Source: Chlorogloeopsis sp. ULAP01
Lineage (GTDB): Bacteria; Cyanobacteriota; Cyanobacteriia; Cyanobacteriales; Nostocaceae
Direction: 5' to 3'
Assembly (NCBI RefSeq): GCF_030381805.1
Contig: NZ_JAUDRH010000011.1
Coordinates: 1-64,000 of the forward strand
DNA: 64,000 bases
Shown here piece by piece: positions 25,429-34,406 of this stretch. Numbering within the stretch: position 1 is the stretch's first letter; every line of letters starts with the position of its first letter. The notes beneath the pieces were generated by a model. The model had not been told where the DNA came from. It worked only from the letters and a program-made list of their open reading frames with translations, and did no database searches. The position numbers were made by a program, and so were the translations under genes.

Positions 25429-27102
25429 ATGAGCCTTAATCAGCCATCTAGCTGGCATCATTCCTGCCAAGAACAACAGAATATAGCATCAGTACCACCT
25501 ACACGCTTGGAACTTGTACCAGAACGAGCCTCCGATGTAGAGATTTGCACATCTGAAACCTGGCGTCGCACTGAAGACGAACTCTTATGGTACCGCAAGT
25601 TGTATGAGAATACTCCTTGTGTGTACTTAACCTTGGATAGAAGCGGGATCATTTTATCTGTGAATAAGCTAGGTGCAAACAGCCTTGGTTATTCTCCAGA
25701 GGAACTAATCCACAAGCCCGTTTTTAACTTATTCATTCAGTCTGAACAACAAAGGTTATTTCACGCCTTCATGCGATTGTTTCAGGGAGCGCCAGAGAGT
25801 GAAGCTAGTTGGGAATTTCGCTTGAACTGTCCTGCCAGTAAAATGCAGTGGGCAAAAGTAGTTGCACGGATATTAGATTCTGGGAAGGACAATCAACTGG
25901 TTTTAATGATATTTGAAGATATCACAGCAGAAAAACTTTTTAATTGTGGCTGCCAAGAAAATGAACAATATCTGTATCTGATAGCCAATACATTGCCAGT
26001 AATGTTGTGGGTAGCTGGAACTGAGGGAGTATGCAATTTTTTGAATCAATCATGGCTAGAATTCACTGGAAGTAGCAGCCAACAGCAACAAGATTTTAAT
26101 TGGTTAGAGCAAGTACATCCCGAAGATAAAAACTTCTGTAGACAAACTTATGAATCTGCATTTAATACACGTGCAAAATTCCAGATAGAACATCGCTTAA
26201 AGCATATTGATGAAGAGTACCGATGGATATTAAATACAGGACTTCCAAGGTTTAATTCCAACGGTAAATTTATCGGTTACATAGGCTCTGGGATTGATAT
26301 TACAGAACGTAAGTTAGCAGAGTTAGCTTTGAAGAAAAGCCAAAAAGCTGCACAAACACAATTAGAAGAGATAGAAAGATTCAATCGTCTGAAAGACGAA
26401 TTTCTTAGTACAGTTTCCCACGAATTACGTACACCGCTAACTAATATGAAAATGGCGATCCAAATGATGGGAATTGCACTTAATAAAGAACACAATTTAT
26501 TGTTGGAAATGGCAAAGCCATATGCCGAACGCTCTAAATTTGCTCGCTATTTTCAAATTTTAAACAACGAGTGTGAACGAGAAATAAATTTAATTAATAA
26601 CTTCCTAGATTTACAGCGACTGGATACCAGTACTAAACCTTTAGTCTTAGAGAAAATTCAAGTCAATGAATGGTTGGAGCGAGTAGTAGAGCTATTTAAA
26701 GCACGTAATCGCAATGGCTGTAAACACAATTTAAACTTGAAGATTGCTTCCAATCTTCCTCCTCTACTGTGCGATCCATTTAGCCTAGAGCGCATTTTGA
26801 TAGAATTGCTTACTAACGCTTGTAAATTTAGTCCACCAGAAGCAGATATTATCATTGCTGCTCAAGCAAAAGTCAACAGCATTCAATTGCAAGTAAGTAA
26901 TTATGGTGTAGAAATACCCGCCTCTGAATTACCGCATATTTTTGAGAAGTTTTACCGCATTCCCAGTAACGACCCTTGGAAACAGGGAGGAACAGGTTTA
27001 GGACTAGCACTGGTACAAAAGCTCACCAAGTATTTAGGGGGAACAATAGAGGTTGAAAGTAAGTCAAACTGTACTTCTTTGACTGTCCAACTACCACTTT
27101 AA
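25429..27102 (+). CDS. PAS-domain sensor histidine kinase
   Basis: A 557-residue soluble kinase with no membrane segment. Two PAS domains come first (about 50-165 and 180-300; the second ends in FIGYIGSGIDITERK), then the dimerisation/phosphoacceptor helix with SHELRTPLTNMKMAIQMM (H-box, about 340), the N-box ELLTNACKFSPPEA, and the G2-box GGTGLGLALVQKLTKYLGG. All ATP-binding motifs are intact. ATG at 25429 is used; TTG at 25408 is the longer alternative. No response regulator gene is adjacent, so it is an orphan kinase. Confidence 0.93.
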   Translation: MSLNQPSSWHHSCQEQQNIASVPPTRLELVPERASDVEICTSETWRRTEDELLWYRKLYENTPCVYLTLDRSGIILSVNKLGANSLGYSPEELIHKPVFNLFIQSEQQRLFHAFMRLFQGAPESEASWEFRLNCPASKMQWAKVVARILDSGKDNQLVLMIFEDITAEKLFNCGCQENEQYLYLIANTLPVMLWVAGTEGVCNFLNQSWLEFTGSSSQQQQDFNWLEQVHPEDKNFCRQTYESAFNTRAKFQIEHRLKHIDEEYRWILNTGLPRFNSNGKFIGYIGSGIDITERKLAELALKKSQKAAQTQLEEIERFNRLKDEFLSTVSHELRTPLTNMKMAIQMMGIALNKEHNLLLEMAKPYAERSKFARYFQILNNECEREINLINNFLDLQRLDTSTKPLVLEKIQVNEWLERVVELFKARNRNGCKHNLNLKIASNLPPLLCDPFSLERILIELLTNACKFSPPEADIIIAAQAKVNSIQLQVSNYGVEIPASELPHIFEKFYRIPSNDPWKQGGTGLGLALVQKLTKYLGGTIEVESKSNCTSLTVQLPL

Positions 27103-27210
27103 GGTGAAAGTCTAACATGAGTAAAAACTTTTAAACAATCACTACTCACCAATAAATATTACAATCCAGTTCCAGACTCCAGAGGTGGTTACAATTATCG
27201 GTAAGAACTT

Positions 27211-27233
27211 GTCTAGTCGAAATTTAACTAGAC
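27211..27233. promoter_or_regulatory. Dyad upstream of the PP2C gene
   Basis: GTCTAGT (27211-27217) and ACTAGAC (27227-27233) form a perfect 7-bp inverted repeat in the 277-base gap between the histidine kinase and the phosphatase gene. No T-run follows, so an operator is as likely as a terminator. Confidence 0.35.
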
Positions 27234-27379
27234 CATGCATAAAAATTAAGACTGCGACAAAAATCTGCTTGTGAAACTACAATCATTTGTAGATCTGCTG
27301 CTGGCAGAAGTGCCGAATGTGGCATTTGAAATAGTAATACTTAAAAGCACCTTGGAGCGGGAATTAAGGAACTTCCACA

Positions 27380-29551
27380 ATGCTGATTTGCCCTCAGTGT
27401 AAATTTGAAAATCCCAATACCAATAAGTTTTGTCAAAACTGTGGGGCATCCCTAACCCACAAGGTTTGTTCTGAATGCAATGCTGAAGTACCTTTAAATG
27501 TACAAATTTGTCATAACTGCGGTGCAGAATGTGGCACAATTTGGTGGGCGATTATTGCCAAAGTAGAGAATTTTGTCATCGGGGAAACAGGCTTTGATGA
27601 TATCGAAAAAGAAGAACAGCGTGATTTAGAACCTTCGTCTCCTACGCTCGATGGTATTGGCGAAGTGCATTCGGATAAGATTAACTTGGAGAGTACCCCC
27701 CCTGTTGGAGATGTCAAGCAGTTTCCACACCCAGAGAGTGGCGAGCAACTAATTAACCCGGAGGACAACGATCTCGAAAGTGAAAATGCTCCCGTCTCAC
27801 CCCGTCCTTTCATCTCGGTGTACCCTTCTGTGCCATCTTCTCTTCCAGAAGGTTCTTATTTAGATCCACAGAAACGCTATCAATTGCTAGAATCGCTACC
27901 AAATTTGGAGGAAATGCCCACTAACACTCAGTGGTGCGTTCGAGTTTTAGACTGTCAGCCGTTTCAAATTTCGCTCCTGGAGGCAATGCTAACCAATCAG
28001 AATCAGGAGTTAGTAACCTCAACAAGCTCGGCTGTGAGTTTACCTGACATTGCTAAAACTTATATTGCCCTCCAATCCTACACGAACCAAGGTATACCTC
28101 CTATTCACGATGCATGGCAGCAAGGAGATATACAGGTGGTGCTGATTGAAGATCGCGATCGCTGGCCTTATCTACTTGACTTGTGGCGCGATGACAAAAC
28201 CAGTTCTTTGCAGATGGTTAACTATTTATATCAGATGAGCCGACTCTGGGCGCTGTTAGAACCATTAAATTGTCGTCAAAGTCTTTTAAAGTTGTCCAAT
28301 CTACGTTTGGATGAAGACCAAGCACTAGCCTTACAAATGTTGTATGCACAGCCATTAAAAAATGTCGCACTGACTCAATCAATAACCACCTCCACAGAAG
28401 ATTTAACCCTCCAAGCTTTAGGAAATGTTTGGCAGAAATTATTTAAAGAGTCTCAACGTACTCAATTTGGCTCTTTGTTACAACTGTTAGGAGATTTGGA
28501 GATTGGCAACATTCAGACCTTGCTAGAGTTACAATCACGTTTGCAGGCGATCGCTTCTGATCTGCAAGCTCCCTCTAGTAGTAGCAAACCAAATATGACA
28601 TCTGCGGCAAATCAAGATCATGACTCACCGCCAATTGTGCAATTCAATGAACAAGAAGAAGACATTGCCACAAAAATTGATGATCTGCCAACAGTGGTAC
28701 TGCCAATGCAGTTAATCAGCCTGGAACACGCTGGACTCACTGACGTTGGACGGCAAAGACATCATAATGAAGACTACTTTGGCATTGATACCAAAATAGC
28801 AAAGCTGGAATTGCCCAACACTCGCAACTTACAAGCACGTGCTCTATATATTCTTTGCGATGGTATGGGTGGACACGCTGGTGGCGAGGTAGCCAGTGCT
28901 TTAGCTGTAAACACTGTACGCCAATACTTTAAAACTAATTGGACAACCAGCGAATTGCCTACAGAAGAACATATCCGCGAGGCAGTACGGCAAGCCAACC
29001 AGGCAATTTACGATGTTAATCAACAAGATGCCCGTTCTGGTATCGGCCGCATGGGTACTACTTTGGTCATGCTGTTAATTCAAAATACTCAAGCAGTAGT
29101 AGCTCATGTCGGTGATAGTCGCCTTTATTGTGTAACTCGCAAAAGAGGTATAGAACAAGTCACTGTAGATCACGAAGTAGGTCGACGGGAAATTTCCCGT
29201 GGGGTAGAACCTAGCGTGGCTTATGCTCGTCCAGATGCCTACCAGCTTACCCAAGCTCTTGGCCCACGAGATGAGAATTTTATCATTCCTGATGTTAAAT
29301 TTTTTGAAATATCTGAAGATACCCTTTTTGTCCTGGCTTCAGATGGCTTGTCAGATAATGATTTGCTAGAAACTAATTGGCAGACTCATCTACTTCCCTT
29401 ACTCAGTTCTGGCGTGAATTTAGAAGATGGGATCCGAGACTTAATTAATGTCGCAAACGATTACAATGGTCATGACAACATAACTGTTGTGCTTGTACGG
29501 GCAAAAGTACGCCCTGACCTAGAAAGTCAAAAGGAAATAGTTACTGGTTAA
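27380..29551 (+). CDS. Zinc-ribbon PP2C-type protein phosphatase
   Basis: A 723-residue protein. Residues 1-55 hold tandem zinc ribbons (CPQCKFENPNTNKFCQNCG; CSECNAEVPLNVQICHNCG). Residues 60-440 are a large region with acidic, Pro-rich and Leu-rich stretches and no domain I recognise. Residues 455-710 form a PP2C catalytic domain. It carries GLTDVGRQRHHNEDYF, CDGMGGHAGGE, GTTLVML, HVGDSRLY, LASDGLSDN and GHDNITVVLV, so the metal-binding aspartates are all present. It should remove phosphate from Ser/Thr on cytoplasmic proteins. The FHA-kinase gene starts 134 bases downstream on the same strand, suggesting an opposing kinase-phosphatase pair. RBS AAGGAA precedes the ATG. Confidence 0.92.
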   Translation: MLICPQCKFENPNTNKFCQNCGASLTHKVCSECNAEVPLNVQICHNCGAECGTIWWAIIAKVENFVIGETGFDDIEKEEQRDLEPSSPTLDGIGEVHSDKINLESTPPVGDVKQFPHPESGEQLINPEDNDLESENAPVSPRPFISVYPSVPSSLPEGSYLDPQKRYQLLESLPNLEEMPTNTQWCVRVLDCQPFQISLLEAMLTNQNQELVTSTSSAVSLPDIAKTYIALQSYTNQGIPPIHDAWQQGDIQVVLIEDRDRWPYLLDLWRDDKTSSLQMVNYLYQMSRLWALLEPLNCRQSLLKLSNLRLDEDQALALQMLYAQPLKNVALTQSITTSTEDLTLQALGNVWQKLFKESQRTQFGSLLQLLGDLEIGNIQTLLELQSRLQAIASDLQAPSSSSKPNMTSAANQDHDSPPIVQFNEQEEDIATKIDDLPTVVLPMQLISLEHAGLTDVGRQRHHNEDYFGIDTKIAKLELPNTRNLQARALYILCDGMGGHAGGEVASALAVNTVRQYFKTNWTTSELPTEEHIREAVRQANQAIYDVNQQDARSGIGRMGTTLVMLLIQNTQAVVAHVGDSRLYCVTRKRGIEQVTVDHEVGRREISRGVEPSVAYARPDAYQLTQALGPRDENFIIPDVKFFEISEDTLFVLASDGLSDNDLLETNWQTHLLPLLSSGVNLEDGIRDLINVANDYNGHDNITVVLVRAKVRPDLESQKEIVTG

Positions 29552-29685
29552 TCGTCAATGGTAAGCAAGGGAAAGCAGAAAAGAGCCACTACGCAGGCGT
29601 GCAATACCCTCTTTGCAGTCCAAATTGGGGAGTCAGCGCTGCCTCCCCTACTCTAACTACTATCTATTAACAAATTATCCGTAAT

Positions 29686-30897
29686 GTGGTTATTCTGACC
29701 CTGCTAGAACCGCAAAAAAAAACGCCTCTCAAACAATGGCACTTTGAGAACGAGCATATAATCCGAATTGGTCGTTCCACTGATAATGATGTTGTTTTAA
29801 ATGACACGCTAGTGTCTCGATATCATTTAGAGATCAGACAACTCAGTTCTAACCAAAATAGTGGTTCATGGCAGGTAATTAGTAAAGGTACAAATGGTAC
29901 TTTTATAAATGAAGTTTTGGTAGTTCAAAGCCTGTTACCAAATAATTCCTTACTACAACTAGCACGAGGAGGCCCAATTCTCAAGTTTCAAATTGAGCAG
30001 GAAACCTCTCCAAACCAATCAAGTGCTTCATCCGACAGTTGCACTCACGAAGGAAACTCTCCTAACAACCTATTTTGTGTCCACTGCGGACAACCCATAT
30101 CTGTGCAGCAGACAATCCGCAAGTATCAGGTGTTACGGACACTAGGACAAGGAGGTATGGGTACAACCTATTTAGCTTGGGATAAAACAGGAGAAATTGC
30201 CGGACATCCACAGCTACTAGTCTTAAAGCAAATGAATGCTGATATGGCTAAAATCGCCAAAGCTCGCGAATTATTTGAGAGGGAGGCGCACACTCTCAAA
30301 TCTCTTCACCATCCAGGTATTCCTTTGTACTATGACTTCTTTGTAGAAGGTGGAAAAAAGTACTTAGCAATGGAATTAGTCCACGGACAGGATTTAGAGA
30401 AATTGATTTTGCTTAAAGGCCCTGTCATACCTTCTGTTGCGATCGCTTGGATGATTCAAACTTGTGACATTTTAGATTATCTGCACAGTCAAGATCCTCC
30501 ACTCATTCATCGTGATATTAAACCCGCCAACCTCATGGTGCGAAACTCTAATAATCGTATAGTTGTGTTGGATTTTGGTGCGGTAAAAGAAATAGGCACT
30601 ACGCCCGGTACTCGTATCGGTGCAGAAGGTTATTGCGCACCTGAACAAGAACGGGGACAACCCGTAACACAATCAGATCTGTATGCTATTGGGCCAACAC
30701 TAATTTTTCTACTAACTGGCGAAAATCCTTTTAAGTTTTATCGCCAAAAAGGACGTAACTTCCGGTTCGATTTAACAAAAGTTCCCACTGTTACTCCTAA
30801 ATTACGAGAAGTAATAGAACACGTCACAGAACCATTGCCACGTGATCGCTATCAAACTGCCAAAGATTTAGCTATTGCATTAGCAGATTGCCAATAG
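29686..30897 (+). CDS. FHA/zinc-ribbon Ser/Thr protein kinase
   Basis: A 403-residue kinase with a GTG start. An FHA domain (about 20-95) carries the phosphothreonine-binding motifs IRIGRSTDNDVVLND and SRYHLEI. A short Cys motif follows (CTHEGNSPNNLFCVHCG, about 119-135). The kinase domain (about 150-400) is complete: glycine loop LGQGGMGTTYLAWD, lysine in LLVLKQM, HRDIKPANLM and DFGAVKE. There is no transmembrane segment, unlike many bacterial PASTA kinases. Predicted to phosphorylate cytoplasmic proteins opposite the PP2C encoded upstream, which also begins with zinc ribbons. No ribosome site is evident before the GTG. Confidence 0.92.
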   Translation: MVILTLLEPQKKTPLKQWHFENEHIIRIGRSTDNDVVLNDTLVSRYHLEIRQLSSNQNSGSWQVISKGTNGTFINEVLVVQSLLPNNSLLQLARGGPILKFQIEQETSPNQSSASSDSCTHEGNSPNNLFCVHCGQPISVQQTIRKYQVLRTLGQGGMGTTYLAWDKTGEIAGHPQLLVLKQMNADMAKIAKARELFEREAHTLKSLHHPGIPLYYDFFVEGGKKYLAMELVHGQDLEKLILLKGPVIPSVAIAWMIQTCDILDYLHSQDPPLIHRDIKPANLMVRNSNNRIVVLDFGAVKEIGTTPGTRIGAEGYCAPEQERGQPVTQSDLYAIGPTLIFLLTGENPFKFYRQKGRNFRFDLTKVPTVTPKLREVIEHVTEPLPRDRYQTAKDLAIALADCQ

Positions 30898-31439
30898 TGG
30901 TTATACCAATGCATGGATTTTGGATTAAAAACATTGATTAATATGCTAGTCCAAAATTTTGAAACAAGACTCCCGCGTGCCAATTTGGTATTAGTCGATA
31001 GTCATTTGTTAGTGTAGACGCTTCGGTTCTTTAGTGTCTGTACAACTTACAATATTCCTTAAGTCTGTACAATTACTCCCCTTGTATTTTTTCCCTATTT
31101 CCTGTTCGCTGTCTCTTTGTCCTCTTTCCCCGCAGTCTGAATGACAAATCTTGGATTGGACTATATGGCAGTTGCCAGATAGTTTCGGACATCAACTAAC
31201 GATAAAAAGGTTACAGCAAGAGAGTTTTAACCCTGTCTCCTGCTATAGATAAATACACTACAGGCAGATATAGCCAGTATTTGCAGGTATTGTAGATTTA
31301 GTAATCTAGTCAACCCGCACCTTAGATACTATCACCGAAAGCCCTATGTTATTTACCAGAACCGAAAGAATTTTGATCAACTCAAAGTTCTAAGGAACTT
31401 TTAAGGGCATAGTGGCTATATTACCAACTTCTAGCTCTG
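30898..31439. other. Gene-poor intergenic region
   Basis: 542 bases with no supported gene. It has pyrimidine-rich filler (CCCTATTTCC...TTTCCCC near 31090-31130) and A+T-rich DNA. I see no hairpin with a clear T-run after the kinase. Confidence 0.5.
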
Positions 31440-31658
31440 TTACTCCTCATCCCAAGCTTCTACTGCCAATAATTCGCTGACTGGATCTTGCATACTAAAC
31501 CCGAAGTCTAGCAATTCTTTTTTCCAGTATTGCCATTCGTTGCCGTAAAGCAAGGCTATTTTCCAAATACTGTCAGTTGGCTTGATGATCTTTGAGTCTA
31601 CGAGTGATTGCACTTTACGTTGCAATTTCACCATTGGGTGAATCACTTGCTGATTCAT
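31440..31658 (-). CDS. Small conserved protein, DUF4327-like
   Basis: A 72-residue soluble protein (MNQQVIHPMVKLQRKV...). The spacing of HPMVKLQRKVQSLV, the KPTDSIWKIALLYG stretch and the acidic end DPVSELLAVEAWDEE resembles the small cyanobacterial DUF4327 family as I remember it; that link is from memory and was not searched. No metal-binding or catalytic motif and no signal peptide. Function unknown. It is isolated, with no close neighbour on the same strand. Confidence 0.65.
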   Translation of the reverse strand: MNQQVIHPMVKLQRKVQSLVDSKIIKPTDSIWKIALLYGNEWQYWKKELLDFGFSMQDPVSELLAVEAWDEE

Positions 31659-32738
31659 AACTTCAATGTTAATTCAGATTTGGTTTCCTAAAATACTTAA
31701 TCAAAACTGCTTTCCGCGTGGAAGTTATCGCCTATGCGTAGAGTAGATTACTTTGGTAAAGCAAGTCTTAACCACTCTACTATATCATAACTAACTCTAC
31801 TTAGTTGCTCTCAAATTCGGTTTTGTACGGTAATTACCACCAAAACACTCGATCTACGTCCACCTAACTTTGCTGACACTCATCAAAAATGCTCATGAAT
31901 GATAAAAAGGCAGCTATGCCGGGGACAGAAGGGAATCCTTGCAAGGGAATGGGGAACTCTTAACAATGGATTTGGCTTTGGAACTGTTACCCCAACCTAA
32001 ATTTGCAACAAGTACGAAGATGGGTTTTAGACTCCTCATAGACAAACAGATATAGATAAAAATGTGAGAATCCATATCTTAAGAATGTCTGGCACCTCAT
32101 ACTAACAATCTCAGCACATATCTTTTATTTGCTCCATTCATTAAGTTAGGGACCATAGCCTAATGACTCATCAGGCAAAAAGTCTACTAAAAACTCTGTA
32201 AAACCTTCTGCCATATAAATTTGAGCTTCTATCTTCTGACGAAGTTGCTCATCAAAGAATATATAGTGTTTTCGGGATGAGTTGCAAAATCTTGCTTGTG
32301 TTTTTTCCTGCATCTGTACTTTATCTAACAAACCTATAGATCAAAAGAGGGCTTGATCAGAGGTGTTTAAGGTAAAGATAAACTCTGCAAGCTTGAGATA
32401 TCCACTATCTCTAGCAAATTTCTATATACAATATCGCAAACATACGGAAAATGATGAAGAAAACTGACACTTTTATAAAAATTTAATGATTTTTGTTCAA
32501 TGTTAAGATAGCGGTAAACAAGCAGTTAGTAGCTTTTGACCCTGATGATACAGTTAATTTTATCTGTTGCATAATTAACTTTAAAATGTCAAGAAAGTGT
32601 CAAACCAGATTTGTGCAGTATACAAAATTCGATAACTAACAGTAGTCAAACAATCATATTAACGTTATTTTCGGCAATATCTCAAGCTTGTAACTAAGAT
32701 TTTAGCTAGCAGGTACTAGATAAAAATTTAACTTCAAC
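31659..32738. other. Gene-poor region beside IS element
   Basis: About 1.08 kb of A+T-rich DNA before the left end of the IS605-type element. Only one weak open frame (32146-32313, minus) is protein-like. Composition and lack of genes suggest accessory or decayed DNA. Confidence 0.5.
32146..32313 (-). CDS. Possible small protein, uncertain
   Basis: A 55-residue frame starting MQEKTQARFC and ending FLPDESLGYGP. The composition is protein-like (charged helix DEQLRQKIEAQIYMAEG), but there is no ribosome site and no recognised family. It may be chance or a remnant. Confidence 0.3.
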   Translation of the reverse strand: MQEKTQARFCNSSRKHYIFFDEQLRQKIEAQIYMAEGFTEFLVDFLPDESLGYGP

Positions 32739-34070
32739 CGTGAGAAGTCGTGCGCCATATCGGAACGATTGGCGACATGATGAATCACGGACAGGGATTA
32801 TGTTTATCACGAAAAAGATTTATGATAGATAATATTGAGTTGCTAGGCCGATATACTCAAGGTTGTCAAAATCAGGATATACCCAACAGAGAAACAAGAA
32901 ATATCTCTTGCCAAGGGTTTTGGTTGCGCTCGTTGGCTTTGGAATAGGTTTCTAGCCCAAAACAACGAGATTTACAAGGAGACGGGCAAGGGTTTATCTA
33001 GGTTTGATTATCAAAAGCAATTGCCGCAACTCAAGAAAGAATTCGAGTGGTTGGGTGAAGTTTATTCACAATGTTTGCAAGTTGTTTGTTTGAATCTCAG
33101 TCGTGCCTTTATCAACTTCTTTGAGTGTAGGGCAAGATATCCCAGATTCAAGTCCAAGCATGGTAGGCAGTCAATCACCTACCCTCAAAACGTCAAAGTT
33201 GAGGGGGATTACATCAAAGTCCCAAAAGTAGGGAATATTTTCGGCAAAATTCATCGGGAGATTACAGGCAAGCTCAAAACTGTTACCTTGTCTAAAAATC
33301 CTGACGGAAAGTACTACGCATCTTTATTATTTGAAGATGGTTTACCTGTTGCAACGCCTTCAACTGAAGGCAAAGCAATAGGTCTTGATTTAGGATTGAC
33401 TGATTTTGTTGTGACTTCAGATAGCGCCAAAATCAAGCAACCCCGATGGATGAAAAAACGGGAAAGAAATCTCAAACGTAAGCAACAAAGTTTAGCTCGT
33501 AAGGTAAAAGGCTCTAAAAATCGAGATAAAGCTAGGAAATTAGTTGCTAAAACTCATTCAAAAGTTGCTCGTTGTCGTGAAGACTTTCTACACAAGCTAT
33601 CCCGCAAGATAGTAAACGAAAACCAAGTGATTGTTGTAGAAGACTTATATGTAAAAGGGATGGTGCAAAACCCTAATCTATCTAAGGCAATAAGTCAGGT
33701 AGGGTGGGGAATGTTTTGTACCATGCTTAAATACAAAGCTGAGGCAACAGGCAAAGTGTACTTAGAAGTAAGTAGATTTTTCCCTTCTAGTAAAACTTGC
33801 CATGTCTGTCTAAATGTTGTCGGTAGCTTGCCGTTGGATATTCGCTCTTGGACTTGTAGCTCTTGTAAGACAAGGCATGACAGGGATATCACGGCTGCTA
33901 TCAACATCAGAAATGAAGGCTTGCGGATATTGGCTTCGGGAACCGGAGCTACTGCGGAAGGAGGCTCTGTAAGTCTCAAACGGGGGCGTAAAAAGTCCAC
34001 GGTTGAGCATGAGCCTGTGAATTCCGAAGCCCACGCTATATTACGAAGTAATTAGCGATGGGTAGTTCAC
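32739..34070 (+). mobile_element. IS605/IS1341-type element, tnpB only
   Basis: A TnpB-only element about 1.33 kb long, with no tnpA. The left end has an imperfect hairpin: CGTGA at 32739-32743 pairs with TCACG at 32785-32789, with TCGTGCGCCA / TGGCGACATGA inside. The right end has CCCA...GCTA (34030-34038) pairing with TAGC...TGGG (34053-34062), then TTCAC at 34066-34070. Subterminal hairpins without terminal inverted repeats fit the IS200/IS605 group. The exact cleavage positions are inferred. Without its own TnpA it would move only if a TnpA acts in trans. Confidence 0.75.
32853..34055 (+). pseudogene. tnpB: TnpB RNA-guided nuclease, start codon apparently lost
   Basis: The open frame runs from 32847 to 34055. 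Read from ATA at 32853 it gives a 400-residue TnpB with a normal N-terminus (KIRIYPTEKQ, then FGCARWLWN). No ATG, GTG or TTG exists in frame until TTG at 33021, which would delete 56 residues of the conserved N-terminus. RuvC residues are present: Asp179 (GLDLGLTDF), Glu263 (VVEDLYVKGM) and Asp345 (HDRDITAA). The zinc finger has Cys316/319/335/338 (numbered from ATA). The 3' end of the gene and the right-end hairpin would encode the guide (omega) RNA. So the protein is intact except for its start: either a recent ATG-to-ATA change silenced it, or rare ATA initiation is used. Confidence 0.8.
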
Positions 34071-34406
34071 AATCATTTTATTTTTCAATTAGTATGATAG
34101 TTAAACTCTTATAAATTTTATGCACACGACATTGAAGATGAAAAAATGATTAGTATTTCTTACTGATTTGACAAGCAAGGTTAATGAATCATATCTTCCA
34201 TGATGTTGAGCAAAATAAAATTATTCTTGGTGGAGTTGCTCCACAATCGGAAAATCTGCATAAATCCTAAGTGTTGCTAGGTTGCTTTGCCAATAAATAG
34301 CTAATCAATCCCACAATAGCAGTAGAATTACGTAAGTATTAAAAAAATTTGAACGGCGAATAGCCATAGGGCATTCTCACTTGCAAGGGACGCACGAGGA
34401 AAAAGC
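34071..34406. other. Intergenic region before purD
   Basis: 336 bases, A+T-rich, no gene. It contains the purD ribosome site near 34397-34400 (GAGG) and no clear terminator. Confidence 0.5.

Noticed and set aside
33695..34034. Antisense frames inside tnpB
   Set aside because: Shadows of the tnpB coding strand, no independent start or domain.
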